Of a stretch of 64,000 nt of DNA, positions 17,699 through 26,523 are shown piece by piece. The position numbers were made by a program, and so were the translations under genes. The stretch covers positions 1 to 64,000 of the forward strand of contig JAKBHH010000001.1 of the NCBI GenBank assembly GCA_021836865.1, read 5' to 3'. The stretch is from Acidobacteriota bacterium (lineage in GTDB: Bacteria > Acidobacteriota > Terriglobia > Terriglobales > Acidobacteriaceae). The first letter of the stretch is position 1; every line of letters starts with the position of its first letter. The notes below the pieces were generated by a model. The model did no database searches, was not told where the DNA came from, and was given only the letters and a program-made list of their open reading frames with translations.

Positions 17699-18271
17699 AT
17701 GGAGCACAACGGCACATGCGCGCTGCGATTGGCACACGAAGGGGATATTCCTGCTCTGCATGACCTCATCGAGGCCTCGGTCCGCGGCCTGCAAGCCGGC
17801 GATTACACGCCCGCGCAGATTGAAGGCGCGCTCGGCACCGTCCTCGGCCTTGATTCGCAATTGATTCGCGATCGAACCTACTTTGTTGCAGAATTTCCTG
17901 ATCCCGGCACGCCTGGGCAAATGCTCCTTGCCGGATGCGGCGGCTGGTCCAAACGGCACACCCTCTTTGGCGCCGACCGCGGACCCGGCCGCGCACCGGA
18001 GCTGCTTGATCCTGCAACCGACGCCGCCAAAGTTCGCGCCATCTTTGTGCATCCTGCCTTTGCGCGGCAGGGCCTGGGCTCGCTCATCCTCGCCCGCGTT
18101 GAGGCAGAGGCCGTCGCGGCCGGGTTTCGCCGCTTCGAGATGGGATCCACACTGACCGGCGTGCCGCTTTACCGGCTCAGGGGGTACGTGGAAACGGAAC
18201 GGCTCGCCGTGCCTCTCGCCAACGGCGAGGCGGTGTCCGTGGTTCGCATGACCAAGAGTGCTCGGGCGTAG
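17699..18271 (+). CDS. GNAT family N-acetyltransferase
   Basis: This 190-residue protein has the GNAT fold: an N-terminal CALRLAHEGDIPALHDLIEAS segment, then AAKVRAIFVHPAFARQGLGSLIL, which includes the acetyl-CoA pyrophosphate loop R-Q-G-L-G-S, followed by GFRRFEMGSTLTGVPLYRLRGY. The acceptor substrate is not evident; many close-looking proteins are annotated only as GNAT. GGAG lies before the ATG at 17699. Confidence 0.88.
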   Translation: MEHNGTCALRLAHEGDIPALHDLIEASVRGLQAGDYTPAQIEGALGTVLGLDSQLIRDRTYFVAEFPDPGTPGQMLLAGCGGWSKRHTLFGADRGPGRAPELLDPATDAAKVRAIFVHPAFARQGLGSLILARVEAEAVAAGFRRFEMGSTLTGVPLYRLRGYVETERLAVPLANGEAVSVVRMTKSARA

Positions 18272-18413
18272 GGTCTGTCCATGAGCGCGCCGCGGGCGCT
18301 GGCTCCAGCCTGGCTCGCTCCGCTCCCTGTGTTTCCATCCCCGAGCGAGATGCGGGAACCGCGCTTCATGCACCCGCGTATCTTGGTAGGCAGGTTGAAA
18401 AAGGAGTTCCGAC

Positions 18414-18851
18414 ATGAGCAGCGTCCCGTACCCAAATCCGCAGGCGGTCTTTTACCAGCAATATGAGGCAGCGCGCCGGGATGAGGTGGTAGGCATTCTG
18501 CTGGCGCTCTTCCTGGGCACCTTCGGCATCCACCATTTCTACTTGCGGCGAACGGGGCTTGGCATTCTTTACCTGTGCTTCTTCTGGACGGGGATTACCA
18601 CTGTGCTCGGATTTATCGAGTGTTTCTTTATGCCGGGGCGCGTGCGGGAGTTTAACGCCATTCAGGCGGCGGGCATCGCAGCGGCGCTGGGAATGACCAT
18701 GCCGCCCTGGGGCTGGCCGATGAACGTGACCGTGAATGTGCCGCCCGCGCAACCGGCAGCCCAGCCGGGAACGCTGACGGCCTGCAGTCGCTGCCAACAA
18801 GCCAATGCACCCGGTGCGCGATTCTGCGCAGGCTGTGGAGCTGCGCTTTAG
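18414..18851 (+). CDS. TM2 domain protein with C-terminal zinc ribbon
   Basis: The 145-residue product has the TM2 domain: two hydrophobic helices around VVGILLALFLGTFGIHHFYLRR and LGILYLCFFWTGITTVLGFIE. After a Pro/Ala/Gln linker the C terminus holds a zinc-ribbon pattern C-x2-C-x10-C-x2-C (CSRCQQANAPGARFCAGCG). Role unknown; the ribbon suggests protein interaction on the cytosolic side of the membrane. Confidence 0.86.
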   Translation: MSSVPYPNPQAVFYQQYEAARRDEVVGILLALFLGTFGIHHFYLRRTGLGILYLCFFWTGITTVLGFIECFFMPGRVREFNAIQAAGIAAALGMTMPPWGWPMNVTVNVPPAQPAAQPGTLTACSRCQQANAPGARFCAGCGAAL

Positions 18852-18880
18852 GAGCCGCAGGCGAGCTGGCGGCCTTCACT

Positions 18881-18914
18881 CCGGGGATGGGCTGAACCCC
18901 ATGCCCGGTTTTTT
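18881..18914 (+). terminator. Rho-independent terminator
   Basis: A GC-rich stem with one mismatch (CCGGGGATGGG with CCCATGCCCGG) and a short loop is followed directly by six Ts. It lies after the TM2 gene and before the convergent unknown gene. Confidence 0.8.
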
Positions 18915-18937
18915 GTGCGCGGCACGCCGGCCAGCCT

Positions 18938-19864
18938 TTACATGTTCGCTTCGCCAGCGCGCATTGACTCGTTGAACTGCGGCTTGGTGAAGTTGAGCGC
19001 CGCCTCAAGAGCCGCCTTGTACTCTTCGGCGCGCGCCATCAGCCGCGGTGTTGCGGCGGCAAACTCGCCGTCGAGTACCATCAGGCCCTCGCCGGCTTCG
19101 TCGCCCGCCATGCGCAGCAGGTCAGCCTCCGTTGTGTTCAGGTACTGTGCATCGCGCGGGTCGGCGATCCACACAGGCTTGCCCGCGCCCAGCACGCCAG
19201 AGAGCCAGTAAACCTTCCGCAGCAGATAGGCCAGCCGCTCGGCATCATCGGTTGCTGTGAACAGAAACTTCTTTTGCCAGCGGCTGTAAAAGCGTGTCGT
19301 CACGGGTACGGGCTGGCGGTTGCCCGACTTGACGAACTCGAGCTGGCCCAGGTCCACCGTCTTGCGGATCGCGTTGTAGACGAAAGTCTCGGCGTAGGGC
19401 TGTTCCATGGCGGGCACGATCTCCGCGAAGGTAACGGTGACAGAGGCGGCCACCTTGGCGTGGAGGTTCTGTGTCCCGTTGTCGGCCAGGTGCATCTCGC
19501 CGTGAACAATATAAGTGTCCGCGCCGGAGGTGGAGCGATGAAACGGCCACTTGAACTGGCCGAAAGCGATGGGAAGGCCTGCCAGAGTCACATAGCACTC
19601 CGGGCGCGGATTGCGCAGGCGCCTGGCTTCACCGGCCAGATGAGCTGTCATATCGGGCAACAGATTCGGCTTGTCAAAGTCGAAGCTATGGCTCAGCTCC
19701 AGTTGCAGAGAGCGCTCCGCTGCGCCCGCTAAGCCGAGCTGGAAGATGGTGGTGGGTTCGCCGTGGAAGTCGCTGCCCGTAGTGACGGATTGCAGGACGA
19801 GGCCAGCCTTGTCGGCGGCGGATTGAACGGCATAGACGAGCGTGGACTTCACTTCAACAGTCAT
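18938..19864 (-). CDS. Conserved hypothetical protein, function unknown
   Basis: I do not recognise the family of this 308-residue soluble protein. There is no signal peptide or transmembrane segment. The N-terminal half is rich in predicted strands and phenylalanine; the C-terminal third is helical, with repeated Ala/Glu segments ending NFTKPQFNESM. The ATG at 19864 is preferred to a TTG nine bases upstream. It stands alone, convergent with the TM2 gene and followed upstream by the DUF2905 gene on the same strand. Confidence 0.6.
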   Translation of the reverse strand: MTVEVKSTLVYAVQSAADKAGLVLQSVTTGSDFHGEPTTIFQLGLAGAAERSLQLELSHSFDFDKPNLLPDMTAHLAGEARRLRNPRPECYVTLAGLPIAFGQFKWPFHRSTSGADTYIVHGEMHLADNGTQNLHAKVAASVTVTFAEIVPAMEQPYAETFVYNAIRKTVDLGQLEFVKSGNRQPVPVTTRFYSRWQKKFLFTATDDAERLAYLLRKVYWLSGVLGAGKPVWIADPRDAQYLNTTEADLLRMAGDEAGEGLMVLDGEFAAATPRLMARAEEYKAALEAALNFTKPQFNESMRAGEANM

Positions 19865-19959
19865 GGACGGCAAACCTGCGCTGAGATCGGTACTCCTCTA
19901 TTTTATGGCACCGGCAGCGGGAGCGAGGCGGACCGAACACTCTATTCCAGATGCCGGGG

Positions 19960-20184
19960 CTAACGATGGAAGCGCGCCAGCAGGTAGAAGACCACCGATA
20001 GCACCACACTGATGAGGAGAGAGGTGCCGAGCGGAAGGAATACGGAAACGTGCTTTCCCCGGAACGCGATGTCTCCGGGAAGCCGCCCCAGCGGCAGGCC
20101 CACGCGTCCGGCCAGCACCAGCAGCGCACCCGCCAGAGCAAGCAAAAGTCCAACGCCAACCAGCGCTTTTCCCAGGTCAACCAT
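19960..20184 (-). CDS. DUF2905 family small membrane protein
   Basis: This 74-residue protein has two transmembrane helices separated by the family's hallmark loop GRLPGDIAFRGKHVSVFLPLGTSLLISVVLSV. The family is widespread, small and without a known function, often found near DNA repair genes. It is divergent from the ABC ATPase gene. Confidence 0.9.
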   Translation of the reverse strand: MVDLGKALVGVGLLLALAGALLVLAGRVGLPLGRLPGDIAFRGKHVSVFLPLGTSLLISVVLSVVFYLLARFHR

Positions 20185-20260
20185 GCAAGAGCCTGCAGAT
20201 ATAGCTTAGCCTGCCTTGATGAGCGAGGACCCGCGAGAGCCGCAGGCAGGCCTCCGCAGG

Positions 20261-20266
20261 TACAAT
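20261..20266 (+). promoter_or_regulatory. TACAAT box of leaderless ABC ATPase gene
   Basis: TACAAT ends exactly six bases before the GTG at 20273. This supports that GTG as the start instead of the longer frame from 20216. Confidence 0.55.
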
Positions 20267-20272
20267 AACAGG

Positions 20273-21040
20273 GTGCTTCCTCAATCCTCCTCGCCCATTA
20301 TCGTCGCCGAGAACCTGACCAAGGTTTACGCCTCGGGCCGCATTGAAGTAATGGCCCTGCGGGGTATTTCCTTCACAGTCACCCCGGGCGAGTTTGTGGC
20401 GATTGTGGGACCGTCCGGCTCGGGCAAGTCCACCTTGTTTTATCTGTTGGGTGGGCTCACGCGGGCCACCAGCGGGCGCGTAGTGATTGATGGGGTTGAC
20501 TTTGCCAGTCTCAACGACGCCGAGCGCACCAGGCTGCGGAAACATCGCATCGGCTTTGTCTTCCAGAAGTTCAACCTGCTTCCCACGCTCTCTGCCATGG
20601 GCAACATCGAGCTCGCTTATGAGGTCAGCGGCCGCAGGGAACCCATGGATCGCGCCTATCTCGATCACCTCTGCGACCTTCTTTCCATTACGGGCAGACT
20701 CAAGCACAGGCCGTCGGAGCTCAGCGGCGGCGAGCAACAGCGCGTCGCCATTGCACGCGCCCTCATTACCCGACCCGCAATCGTGCTGGCAGATGAGCCG
20801 ACCGGCAACCTGGATACCAAGAATTCCGATGCGGTTCTGCACATGTTGCAGCGCTCCAACCAGGAGCTCGGGCAGACGACGCTGATGATCACGCACAACC
20901 CTGAGGCGGCAGCGGTCGCGGGCCGCATCCTGCACATGCGCGACGGTGAAATTGTGCGTGTGGAGAATGGGACGCGCGCAACGAACATGACTTCGCCAGC
21001 GGTAGAAATCACCAGTACCGGTGCGCCTGCTGCGGTTTGA
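20273..21040 (+). CDS. ABC transporter ATP-binding protein (LolD/MacB-like)
   Basis: This 255-residue ATPase belongs to the MacB/LolD/FtsE group, which powers permeases that move lipoproteins, antibiotics or division signals. Walker A is GPSGSGKST, the Q-loop follows in VFQKFNLLPTLS, the signature is LSGGEQQRVAIARAL, Walker B is IVLADEPTGNLD, and the switch histidine is in LMITHNPE. The start is taken as GTG at 20273, where the conserved sequence begins and a TACAAT box sits six bases upstream. No permease gene is adjacent, so its partner must lie elsewhere. Confidence 0.9.
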   Translation: MLPQSSSPIIVAENLTKVYASGRIEVMALRGISFTVTPGEFVAIVGPSGSGKSTLFYLLGGLTRATSGRVVIDGVDFASLNDAERTRLRKHRIGFVFQKFNLLPTLSAMGNIELAYEVSGRREPMDRAYLDHLCDLLSITGRLKHRPSELSGGEQQRVAIARALITRPAIVLADEPTGNLDTKNSDAVLHMLQRSNQELGQTTLMITHNPEAAAVAGRILHMRDGEIVRVENGTRATNMTSPAVEITSTGAPAAV

Positions 21041-21079
21041 CCAGCCAAAGGCCGACCGGTATACTCAAACTTGCAGTAA

Positions 21080-21154
21080 GCGGGAGTAGCTCAGTGGTAG
21101 AGCATCGCCTTGCCAAGGCGAGGGTCGCGAGTTCAAATCTCGTCTCCCGCTCCA
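21080..21154 (+). tRNA. tRNA-Gly (GCC)
   Basis: The cloverleaf is complete: a GCGGGAG acceptor arm pairs with CTCCCGC, the D-arm is AGCTCAGTGGTAGAGC, the anticodon loop reads TTGCCAA with GCC, and the T-arm contains GTTCAAATC. CCA is encoded at the 3' end. Confidence 0.97.
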
Positions 21155-21229
21155 ATCCGCCCTCCGGCGGCAGCCGGTTTGGCTAGGGCGGCTTGGAGCC
21201 AGCACCTGTTATAGATGCAGCCCTGCCAA

Positions 21230-21304
21230 GGCGCGGTACCCAAGTGGTAAGGGAGAGGTCTGCAAAACCTTTATGCGCCGGTTCGATCCCGGCCCGCGCC
21301 TCCA
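21230..21304 (+). tRNA. tRNA-Cys (GCA)
   Basis: The acceptor stem GGCGCGG pairs with CCGCGCC, the anticodon loop reads CTGCAAA with GCA, the T-arm contains GTTCGATCC, and CCA is encoded. The antisense strand of this tRNA translates into a peptide starting ARAGIEPAHKGFADL, a well-known spurious protein that is not annotated here. Confidence 0.97.
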
Positions 21305-21432
21305 AATCCTTCAACAACTTAGCTTGACTCCCCAGCAAGGTCATTCCCGCTACTGTGGGGACTTTTGTGGGGACTACTTGCATTTTGGTGCGATTCTTCC
21401 CGCTGTTAGTTGCATGATTGGTATATACAGCC

Positions 21433-21978
21433 ATGAGGAAGGGTGCCCACTTATCGCCGGATCGCCTCTATAGGTATTGGCTCATTCGCCGCTGGGATGC
21501 GAATCGCGCACTTCTGTGCGTCATCGGGCTGAACCCAAGCCGGGCGGACGAGGTGCAGGATGATCCCACACTTCGGAAGATCATAGGATTCGCAATGAAT
21601 CTCGGGTTTGGTGGTGTTCTGGTGCTCAACGTCGGAGCATACCGCACAAAGGACCCGAGCTAATGGAAGAACGCTGAGGACCCATTCGGCCCAGAGAACA
21701 CGATTCACCACTTGAAGAGATATATTGCCAGATTCAAGCCCGCGAAAATTGTAGTGGCTTGGGGCAAGAACTGTACTTCCAATGCAGCACGCGAGGGCGT
21801 GACACGTCTCTTGTCCGAACTTCCGCGTGTCCATTGCTGGGGCACAAACGCCGATGGCTCCCCAAGGCATCCCGGCAGAATTGCGTACTCCACACCCCTC
21901 GTCTTGTTCCGCGCAAAGGCTACTGCGTCATTGTCGGCTGCTGTTTCTCGAACGCCGCAATCTGCTGTGCCGCGTTGA
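21433..21978 (+). pseudogene. DUF1643 protein interrupted by an in-frame stop
   Basis: The first 76 codons read as the start of a DUF1643 protein: YRYWLIRRWDANRALLCVIGLNPSRADEVQDDPTLRK, then VLVLNVGAYRTKDPS. A TAA at 21661-21663 interrupts it. Translation resumes in the same frame with WKNAEDPFGPENTIHHLKR, then KIVVAWGKNC, HCWGTNADGSPRHPGRIAYSTPLVLF, exactly the family's C-terminal half. A single nonsense change therefore appears to have inactivated the gene; no base insertion is needed. The tail after LVLF is not conserved. Readthrough or a sequencing error are alternatives. The gene lies next to tRNA-Cys and is AT-richer than its surroundings, as if brought in by a mobile element. Confidence 0.75.
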
Positions 21979-22120
21979 ACTGCTCCAAGTGTTCCATCGC
22001 TTTCGCCTGATGCGCCTGCATTGGGTGCGCGTAGCGGAGCTCCCTCTGAATCCTTGAATGCCCAAGTATGGCTGCCGGTTGCAGTCGTCGCCTCAATTAA
22101 TGGGCGCGCGATTCGACCGG

Positions 22121-23464
22121 TCATGGGGCGTTGAAGGACAAGCCAAGCAAGGTTCGCAAAGCGGACCTGGCGCTGTCGAGAGAAGCACTGAGACGAATGG
22201 CTTCCGCCTGCTTCTCGAGGAAGTCGGATTGTGTACTCACATAGAGACCGGCGTTCAGATTGTTCTGCTGGAAACTTCGTTCAGCGGCTGCGGCCGCCTT
22301 CTCCAGCAGAGGCAACTGCGCATGCAGATCCTTCAGTTGCGCAGACAGGATCTGGGTCGCCTTCCAAACCTGATCGGCCTGACTCTCCGCCGCGTCGAGT
22401 TGTGCCTGATAGGTTTGCCGCAGGACTTCGCGCGTAGCACGCTGAATGGCAATCTGCCCCCGGTTCCGGTTGAAGATGGGCAAGGTGAGAGTGACCTGCG
22501 GGCCTATGGCATTGACGCCCTCGACCGGATCGCGCTCCAGATCGACGCCGGCGCTCAATGAGGGAAACTGCGCCAGGATCGCGCGGCGTAGATTTTCCTC
22601 CTGGCTCTCGTATCCGGCCTTGAGCGCCAGAAGATCGGCGCGCCTCTCCGGCAGCAATGCAACGGCCGCGGCGAACTCCCTCTCGGAGAGCTCCGGCATC
22701 TCAACCGGCCCTGTCAGGTGAAGCTGAACATTGGGCTGAAGGCCAAGCAGCGCATTGAGCTCATGGCGATTGAGGTTTACCTCGGTCTGAAGCTGGCGAA
22801 GGCTCGTGTCCGCGTCGGCCAGCGCGTTCAGGTCGGCGGCAACGGCAACCGACGTCTCATCGCCTCGAAGCATCGCCGAGCGGTCGCGGCGGTAGCGATC
22901 GTCAAACAGCGACTTGGTTGACTCGAGTACGCTCTGCACCTTGGCGTCTGCGCGTATCAGGATGAACAGCTCGCGAGCTCTCTCGGCGACTTGCCACTCC
23001 TGCCACAGAATGTCGAGGTTGACCTGCCGCTGCGCCGCATCGGCAGCGGCCTTGGCTGCGCCTCGCGTGAGCAGTGTCCGGATGTCCTCGCTCAGGCCCA
23101 GAGCGCCTCCGTAATTGAGGGCAGAGGTTGCAAAGCCCGCGTCGAACTGAGGGTCCGGCAACAATCCCGCCTCCAGCAGTTGGGCACTGGCCACGCCTGC
23201 TTGCAGCCGTGCTGCCCTCAAGTCTGGATTGTTGAATACCGCCAGCATCAGGACCGTGGCTCCATCAAGGCCTTGGGAAGAGATGGGATGCGGCGGAAGC
23301 CCGGGCAGCCAATACTGGCGCGCGGGCACGGTGAGCTGCGGCGTGCTTTGCAGATCGGGCGCAATGGGCAGGGGATTCGGCCGGTAATGCGCGCAGCCGC
23401 AGACCAGCAGACTGAGCTGCAGAATCGCGGACATTCGGCAACGAGAATGAAGCAGCACTTTCAT
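22121..23464 (-). CDS. TolC-family outer membrane efflux lipoprotein
   Basis: This 447-residue outer membrane factor completes a tripartite efflux pump with the RND permease and fusion protein encoded just upstream. A lipoprotein signal ends at L-L-V-C-G-C near residue 23. Long coiled-coil helices follow, with the duplicated TolC repeat visible in VAVAADLNALADADTSLRQLQTEVNLNRHELNALLGL and the C-terminal ESQADQVWKATQILSAQLK and AIRLSASLDSARSALRTLLGL segments. The ATG overlaps the permease stop codon by four bases, indicating translational coupling. Similarity to CzcC-type proteins is inferred. Confidence 0.9.
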   Translation of the reverse strand: MKVLLHSRCRMSAILQLSLLVCGCAHYRPNPLPIAPDLQSTPQLTVPARQYWLPGLPPHPISSQGLDGATVLMLAVFNNPDLRAARLQAGVASAQLLEAGLLPDPQFDAGFATSALNYGGALGLSEDIRTLLTRGAAKAAADAAQRQVNLDILWQEWQVAERARELFILIRADAKVQSVLESTKSLFDDRYRRDRSAMLRGDETSVAVAADLNALADADTSLRQLQTEVNLNRHELNALLGLQPNVQLHLTGPVEMPELSEREFAAAVALLPERRADLLALKAGYESQEENLRRAILAQFPSLSAGVDLERDPVEGVNAIGPQVTLTLPIFNRNRGQIAIQRATREVLRQTYQAQLDAAESQADQVWKATQILSAQLKDLHAQLPLLEKAAAAAERSFQQNNLNAGLYVSTQSDFLEKQAEAIRLSASLDSARSALRTLLGLSFNAP

Positions 23465-26400
23465 GCGCGCGCCTCCTTGGCAAGCTGCTTGCGACGCAAG
23501 TGCAAATACAGCGCGGGCAGCAGATTGGTACTGAGCATGGCGCTCCAGAGAATGCCGCCCAGAACCACTGCGGCAAGGCCCTGTTCCGGCGCCGCTCCCT
23601 GGCCCAGGCCCAGCGCGGTGGGCAACATGCCCAGGACAGCGGTGAGGGTGGTAAGTGCGATGGGACGGAAGCGCACGTGCACGGCTTCCTTCACCGCCTC
23701 TTCCGGTGTCATGCCTGCGGCTTCATTGCGGCGCGTGCGATAAAGCAGCACGATGCCATGATTGAGGCCGATGCCCACCAGGGTGAGGAAGGCAACCATG
23801 CCGACGGCGTTCAAGCCTACGCCGCTGATCAGCAATGCTGCTGCACCGCCGGTGAAAGCGAGAGGAATCTGCAACAGGAGCAGGCCGGGAACAAGCAGGC
23901 CGTCGAATTGCAGGATCATGATGGCGACCATCAGCAGGAAGGCCGCAACGGCGGCTGCGCCGAGGCCGAAGGCTGCGTCCTCCAATTGCGGATACAGGCC
24001 GCCGAACTCGTAGCGGTAGCCGGGCGGCATGGGCAGCCCCGCCAACGCTTTGCGTGCCGAGGCGATCGTGCCGCTCAGCGGTCCCGTGGGGGTTGCCAGA
24101 ATCTCCAGCGCGCGGGCGCCGTCGATGTGGCGAATCTGGCTGGGCGTGGGCACCATCTGGATGTCGGCAAGCTGCCCCAGCGGCGTCCACCCGTCTGTGC
24201 GAACCGGCAGCCGGCTCAGCGCGGCGATGGATCGATCGGGCGCATCGGCAAGGCGCATGTAGAGCGCCAGCGGCACATTGCCCTCGGGCACCTGCGCCAC
24301 AATTTCGCCATTCATCAGCGGGGCGATCTGCGCGTAAAGCTGAGACGGCGTCATGTGGCGCGCGGCGAGCGCATCCAATTTCGGCGTGATCTGCAATTCG
24401 GTGATCAGGTAGCCATCGTTGTTGAAGATGCCCGTGAGGGCCGGGATGGGACGCAGACGATCAACCATTTGCGCGGCGAGGGCGCGCATCGCGACGACGC
24501 TGCTCCCGTAGACATCGATGACAAAGGGCTGGGGCAGGCCGAACAGACTTTCGCCGACGCGCTCAATGGTCGGCGTATCCATCGACAACTGCACGCCGTT
24601 GGTTTTGCTCTCCTTGAGGAGCCTGTTGCTGATGCTGTCCAGAATGTTCACTTTGACATCCGGCTTCAGCGTGATCTGGATCTCGCCCGCGTAAGCAGGC
24701 TCGGTATAAGCCCCGGTCGAGGGCGAACCGATGCGCGCAAAGATGTGATTCACGGCTGGGTCGTCGGCCAGGCGTCGCGTCATGCTCATGACCGCGCTTT
24801 CCGATTCCACCATGGAACTGCCCGGCGGCAGCGTGAAGCTTTCAAGCAGGACGCCTTCGTTCGGCAGCGGCAGAAAGTCAATGGGAACCAATGCCAGTCC
24901 GGCGAGGCTGGCCACCAGCAGAATGAGACAGACGGCGAGACTCCATCGCGGATGCCTGGCGACCGCCCCGAAGAGCCGCTCATTCTGCCGGCGCAGTGAA
25001 TCGAGCGCCCGGCCCGCCGATGTGGATTTGGTGCGAGCCCTGGCCTTGAGAAACCCGAGACTCAACGGAATCAAGCTGACAGAGATGAGCAGCGACGCAA
25101 GCAGCGAAAGCGCCATGGCCAGTGCAAAGGGAATGAAGAAAAGTCCGGCCAGCCCGCCGACAAAGAGCAGCGGCGCGAACGAGGATACGGTGGTCAGCGT
25201 GCCGGTTACGTCGGGGCCGACAATGTCCTTCAAGCCGCGCGTAATGCCTTGCCAGCGCGCATCGCCCTGCTCCCAGCGATGGTAGATGCTTTCGAGCACG
25301 ATGATCCCGTCGTCGCACAAAAGCCCCACCGCGACAGTCAGAGCGCCCAGGGTCATCAGGTTCAGGCTCTGGCCTGTTGCGTAAAGGCCGGCAATGCCCA
25401 GCAGCAGCGAGAGCGGAATGCTGAGGGCGAGAATCCACACGCCCCGGCCCGCGCCCAGAACCCAGACCAGCACAGCGATGGCAAGGAAGCCGCCAATGAG
25501 CAGATTCCTTCCCAGATCCGCCCCGACACTGTGGACCAGATGCCCCTGGTCATAGATATTTACCCACTGCACGCCTGACGGCAGTTCCTTCAGGGTCGCC
25601 GCAAGAGTTCGCTGCACACTCTCGTCCACCGGAACCGTAGACGCGTCGGGCTGCTTGAACACCACAAGGGCAACGCTGGGACGGCGGTCAAGCAAGGCAG
25701 CGTTCAGGGTGGGTACCGGCGCTCGCAGAATGTGCGCCAGATTAGCGAGGGAGATGGGGCCGTTCGCAGTGATCACCGGAATCTGTTCCAGATCGCGGAT
25801 GTGTCCCGGCAGGCTTCGTACCTCGATAAGCAGATCCTGGTGGCCCGTCGTCAGATACCCGCCCGGGTTCAGCAGAACCTGTTGGCGGAGTGCATCGAGC
25901 AGAGCTGTGACCGGGACGCCGTAACGGACCATCGCCGCAAGATCCGGCTGCACCCAAAGCGCTTCCTCGCCGGCTCCGTAGACCTCCACGCGGTAAATGC
26001 CGGGCAGCGCGCGCAGCGCCGGAACCACATCCGCCATCACCGTACGCTCTGCATCGGCGGGCGCAACTGCTGCGGGAAGCTCTAAGCTATAATCCGCCAC
26101 TTCATTTATGGCCTCGCCCATGATCTCGGCTACCGGATGCGCAAGCGGCGGCATCTCCGCACGGGCGCGATCGATGGCGACGTTGATGGCCGTCAGATCC
26201 TGCTGCGCGTCGGTGCCCTCGCGAAATCGGATGTCGGTTTCCACCACCCCGCTGCCCATGCTGGAGCGCACATCCACCAGATTGGGTAAGGACTGAATCT
26301 CGCCTTCCAGCGGCCATGCAATCTGCGTCTCCAGTTCCCCGGAGGTGGCGCCCGCCTCGTGCGTCACGATGCTGATCATGGGAAAGTTGAACCGTGGCAA

Positions 26401-26523
26401 CACCTCAACAGGAATCTTCCAGTACGCGTAGACGCCGTAGAGAATGAGCGCACCGTACACCAGCGCCCAGACGAGAGGTTGTAACAGCAGTCCTCGAATG
26501 GAATTTTGTTCTGTCATCTGCAT
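23461..26523 (-). CDS. RND efflux permease (CzcA/CusA-like)
   Basis: This 1020-residue inner membrane protein is the proton-driven pump of the tripartite system. It has the duplicated RND topology: one N-terminal helix, a large periplasmic loop, six helices, then the same again. Visible landmarks include IPVEVLPRFNFPMISI near the N terminus, the essential charged helix GLLCDDGIIVLES around residues 398-410, and the second-half GLNAVGMVAFLTLVGIGLNHGIVLLYRTRR. The helix-four acidic pair fits proton relay. Gene order fusion protein, permease, TolC is characteristic of heavy-metal efflux (HME) pumps, but the substrate cannot be assigned confidently. It starts one base inside the fusion-protein stop codon. 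Confidence 0.9.
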   Translation of the reverse strand: MQMTEQNSIRGLLLQPLVWALVYGALILYGVYAYWKIPVEVLPRFNFPMISIVTHEAGATSGELETQIAWPLEGEIQSLPNLVDVRSSMGSGVVETDIRFREGTDAQQDLTAINVAIDRARAEMPPLAHPVAEIMGEAINEVADYSLELPAAVAPADAERTVMADVVPALRALPGIYRVEVYGAGEEALWVQPDLAAMVRYGVPVTALLDALRQQVLLNPGGYLTTGHQDLLIEVRSLPGHIRDLEQIPVITANGPISLANLAHILRAPVPTLNAALLDRRPSVALVVFKQPDASTVPVDESVQRTLAATLKELPSGVQWVNIYDQGHLVHSVGADLGRNLLIGGFLAIAVLVWVLGAGRGVWILALSIPLSLLLGIAGLYATGQSLNLMTLGALTVAVGLLCDDGIIVLESIYHRWEQGDARWQGITRGLKDIVGPDVTGTLTTVSSFAPLLFVGGLAGLFFIPFALAMALSLLASLLISVSLIPLSLGFLKARARTKSTSAGRALDSLRRQNERLFGAVARHPRWSLAVCLILLVASLAGLALVPIDFLPLPNEGVLLESFTLPPGSSMVESESAVMSMTRRLADDPAVNHIFARIGSPSTGAYTEPAYAGEIQITLKPDVKVNILDSISNRLLKESKTNGVQLSMDTPTIERVGESLFGLPQPFVIDVYGSSVVAMRALAAQMVDRLRPIPALTGIFNNDGYLITELQITPKLDALAARHMTPSQLYAQIAPLMNGEIVAQVPEGNVPLALYMRLADAPDRSIAALSRLPVRTDGWTPLGQLADIQMVPTPSQIRHIDGARALEILATPTGPLSGTIASARKALAGLPMPPGYRYEFGGLYPQLEDAAFGLGAAAVAAFLLMVAIMILQFDGLLVPGLLLLQIPLAFTGGAAALLISGVGLNAVGMVAFLTLVGIGLNHGIVLLYRTRRNEAAGMTPEEAVKEAVHVRFRPIALTTLTAVLGMLPTALGLGQGAAPEQGLAAVVLGGILWSAMLSTNLLPALYLHLRRKQLAKEARA

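Noticed and set aside
21183-21434. Minus-strand protein frame across tRNA-Cys (ARAGIEPAHKGFADL)
   Set aside because: It is the translated antisense of the tRNA, a known spurious product; only its first part may recall an integrase tail.
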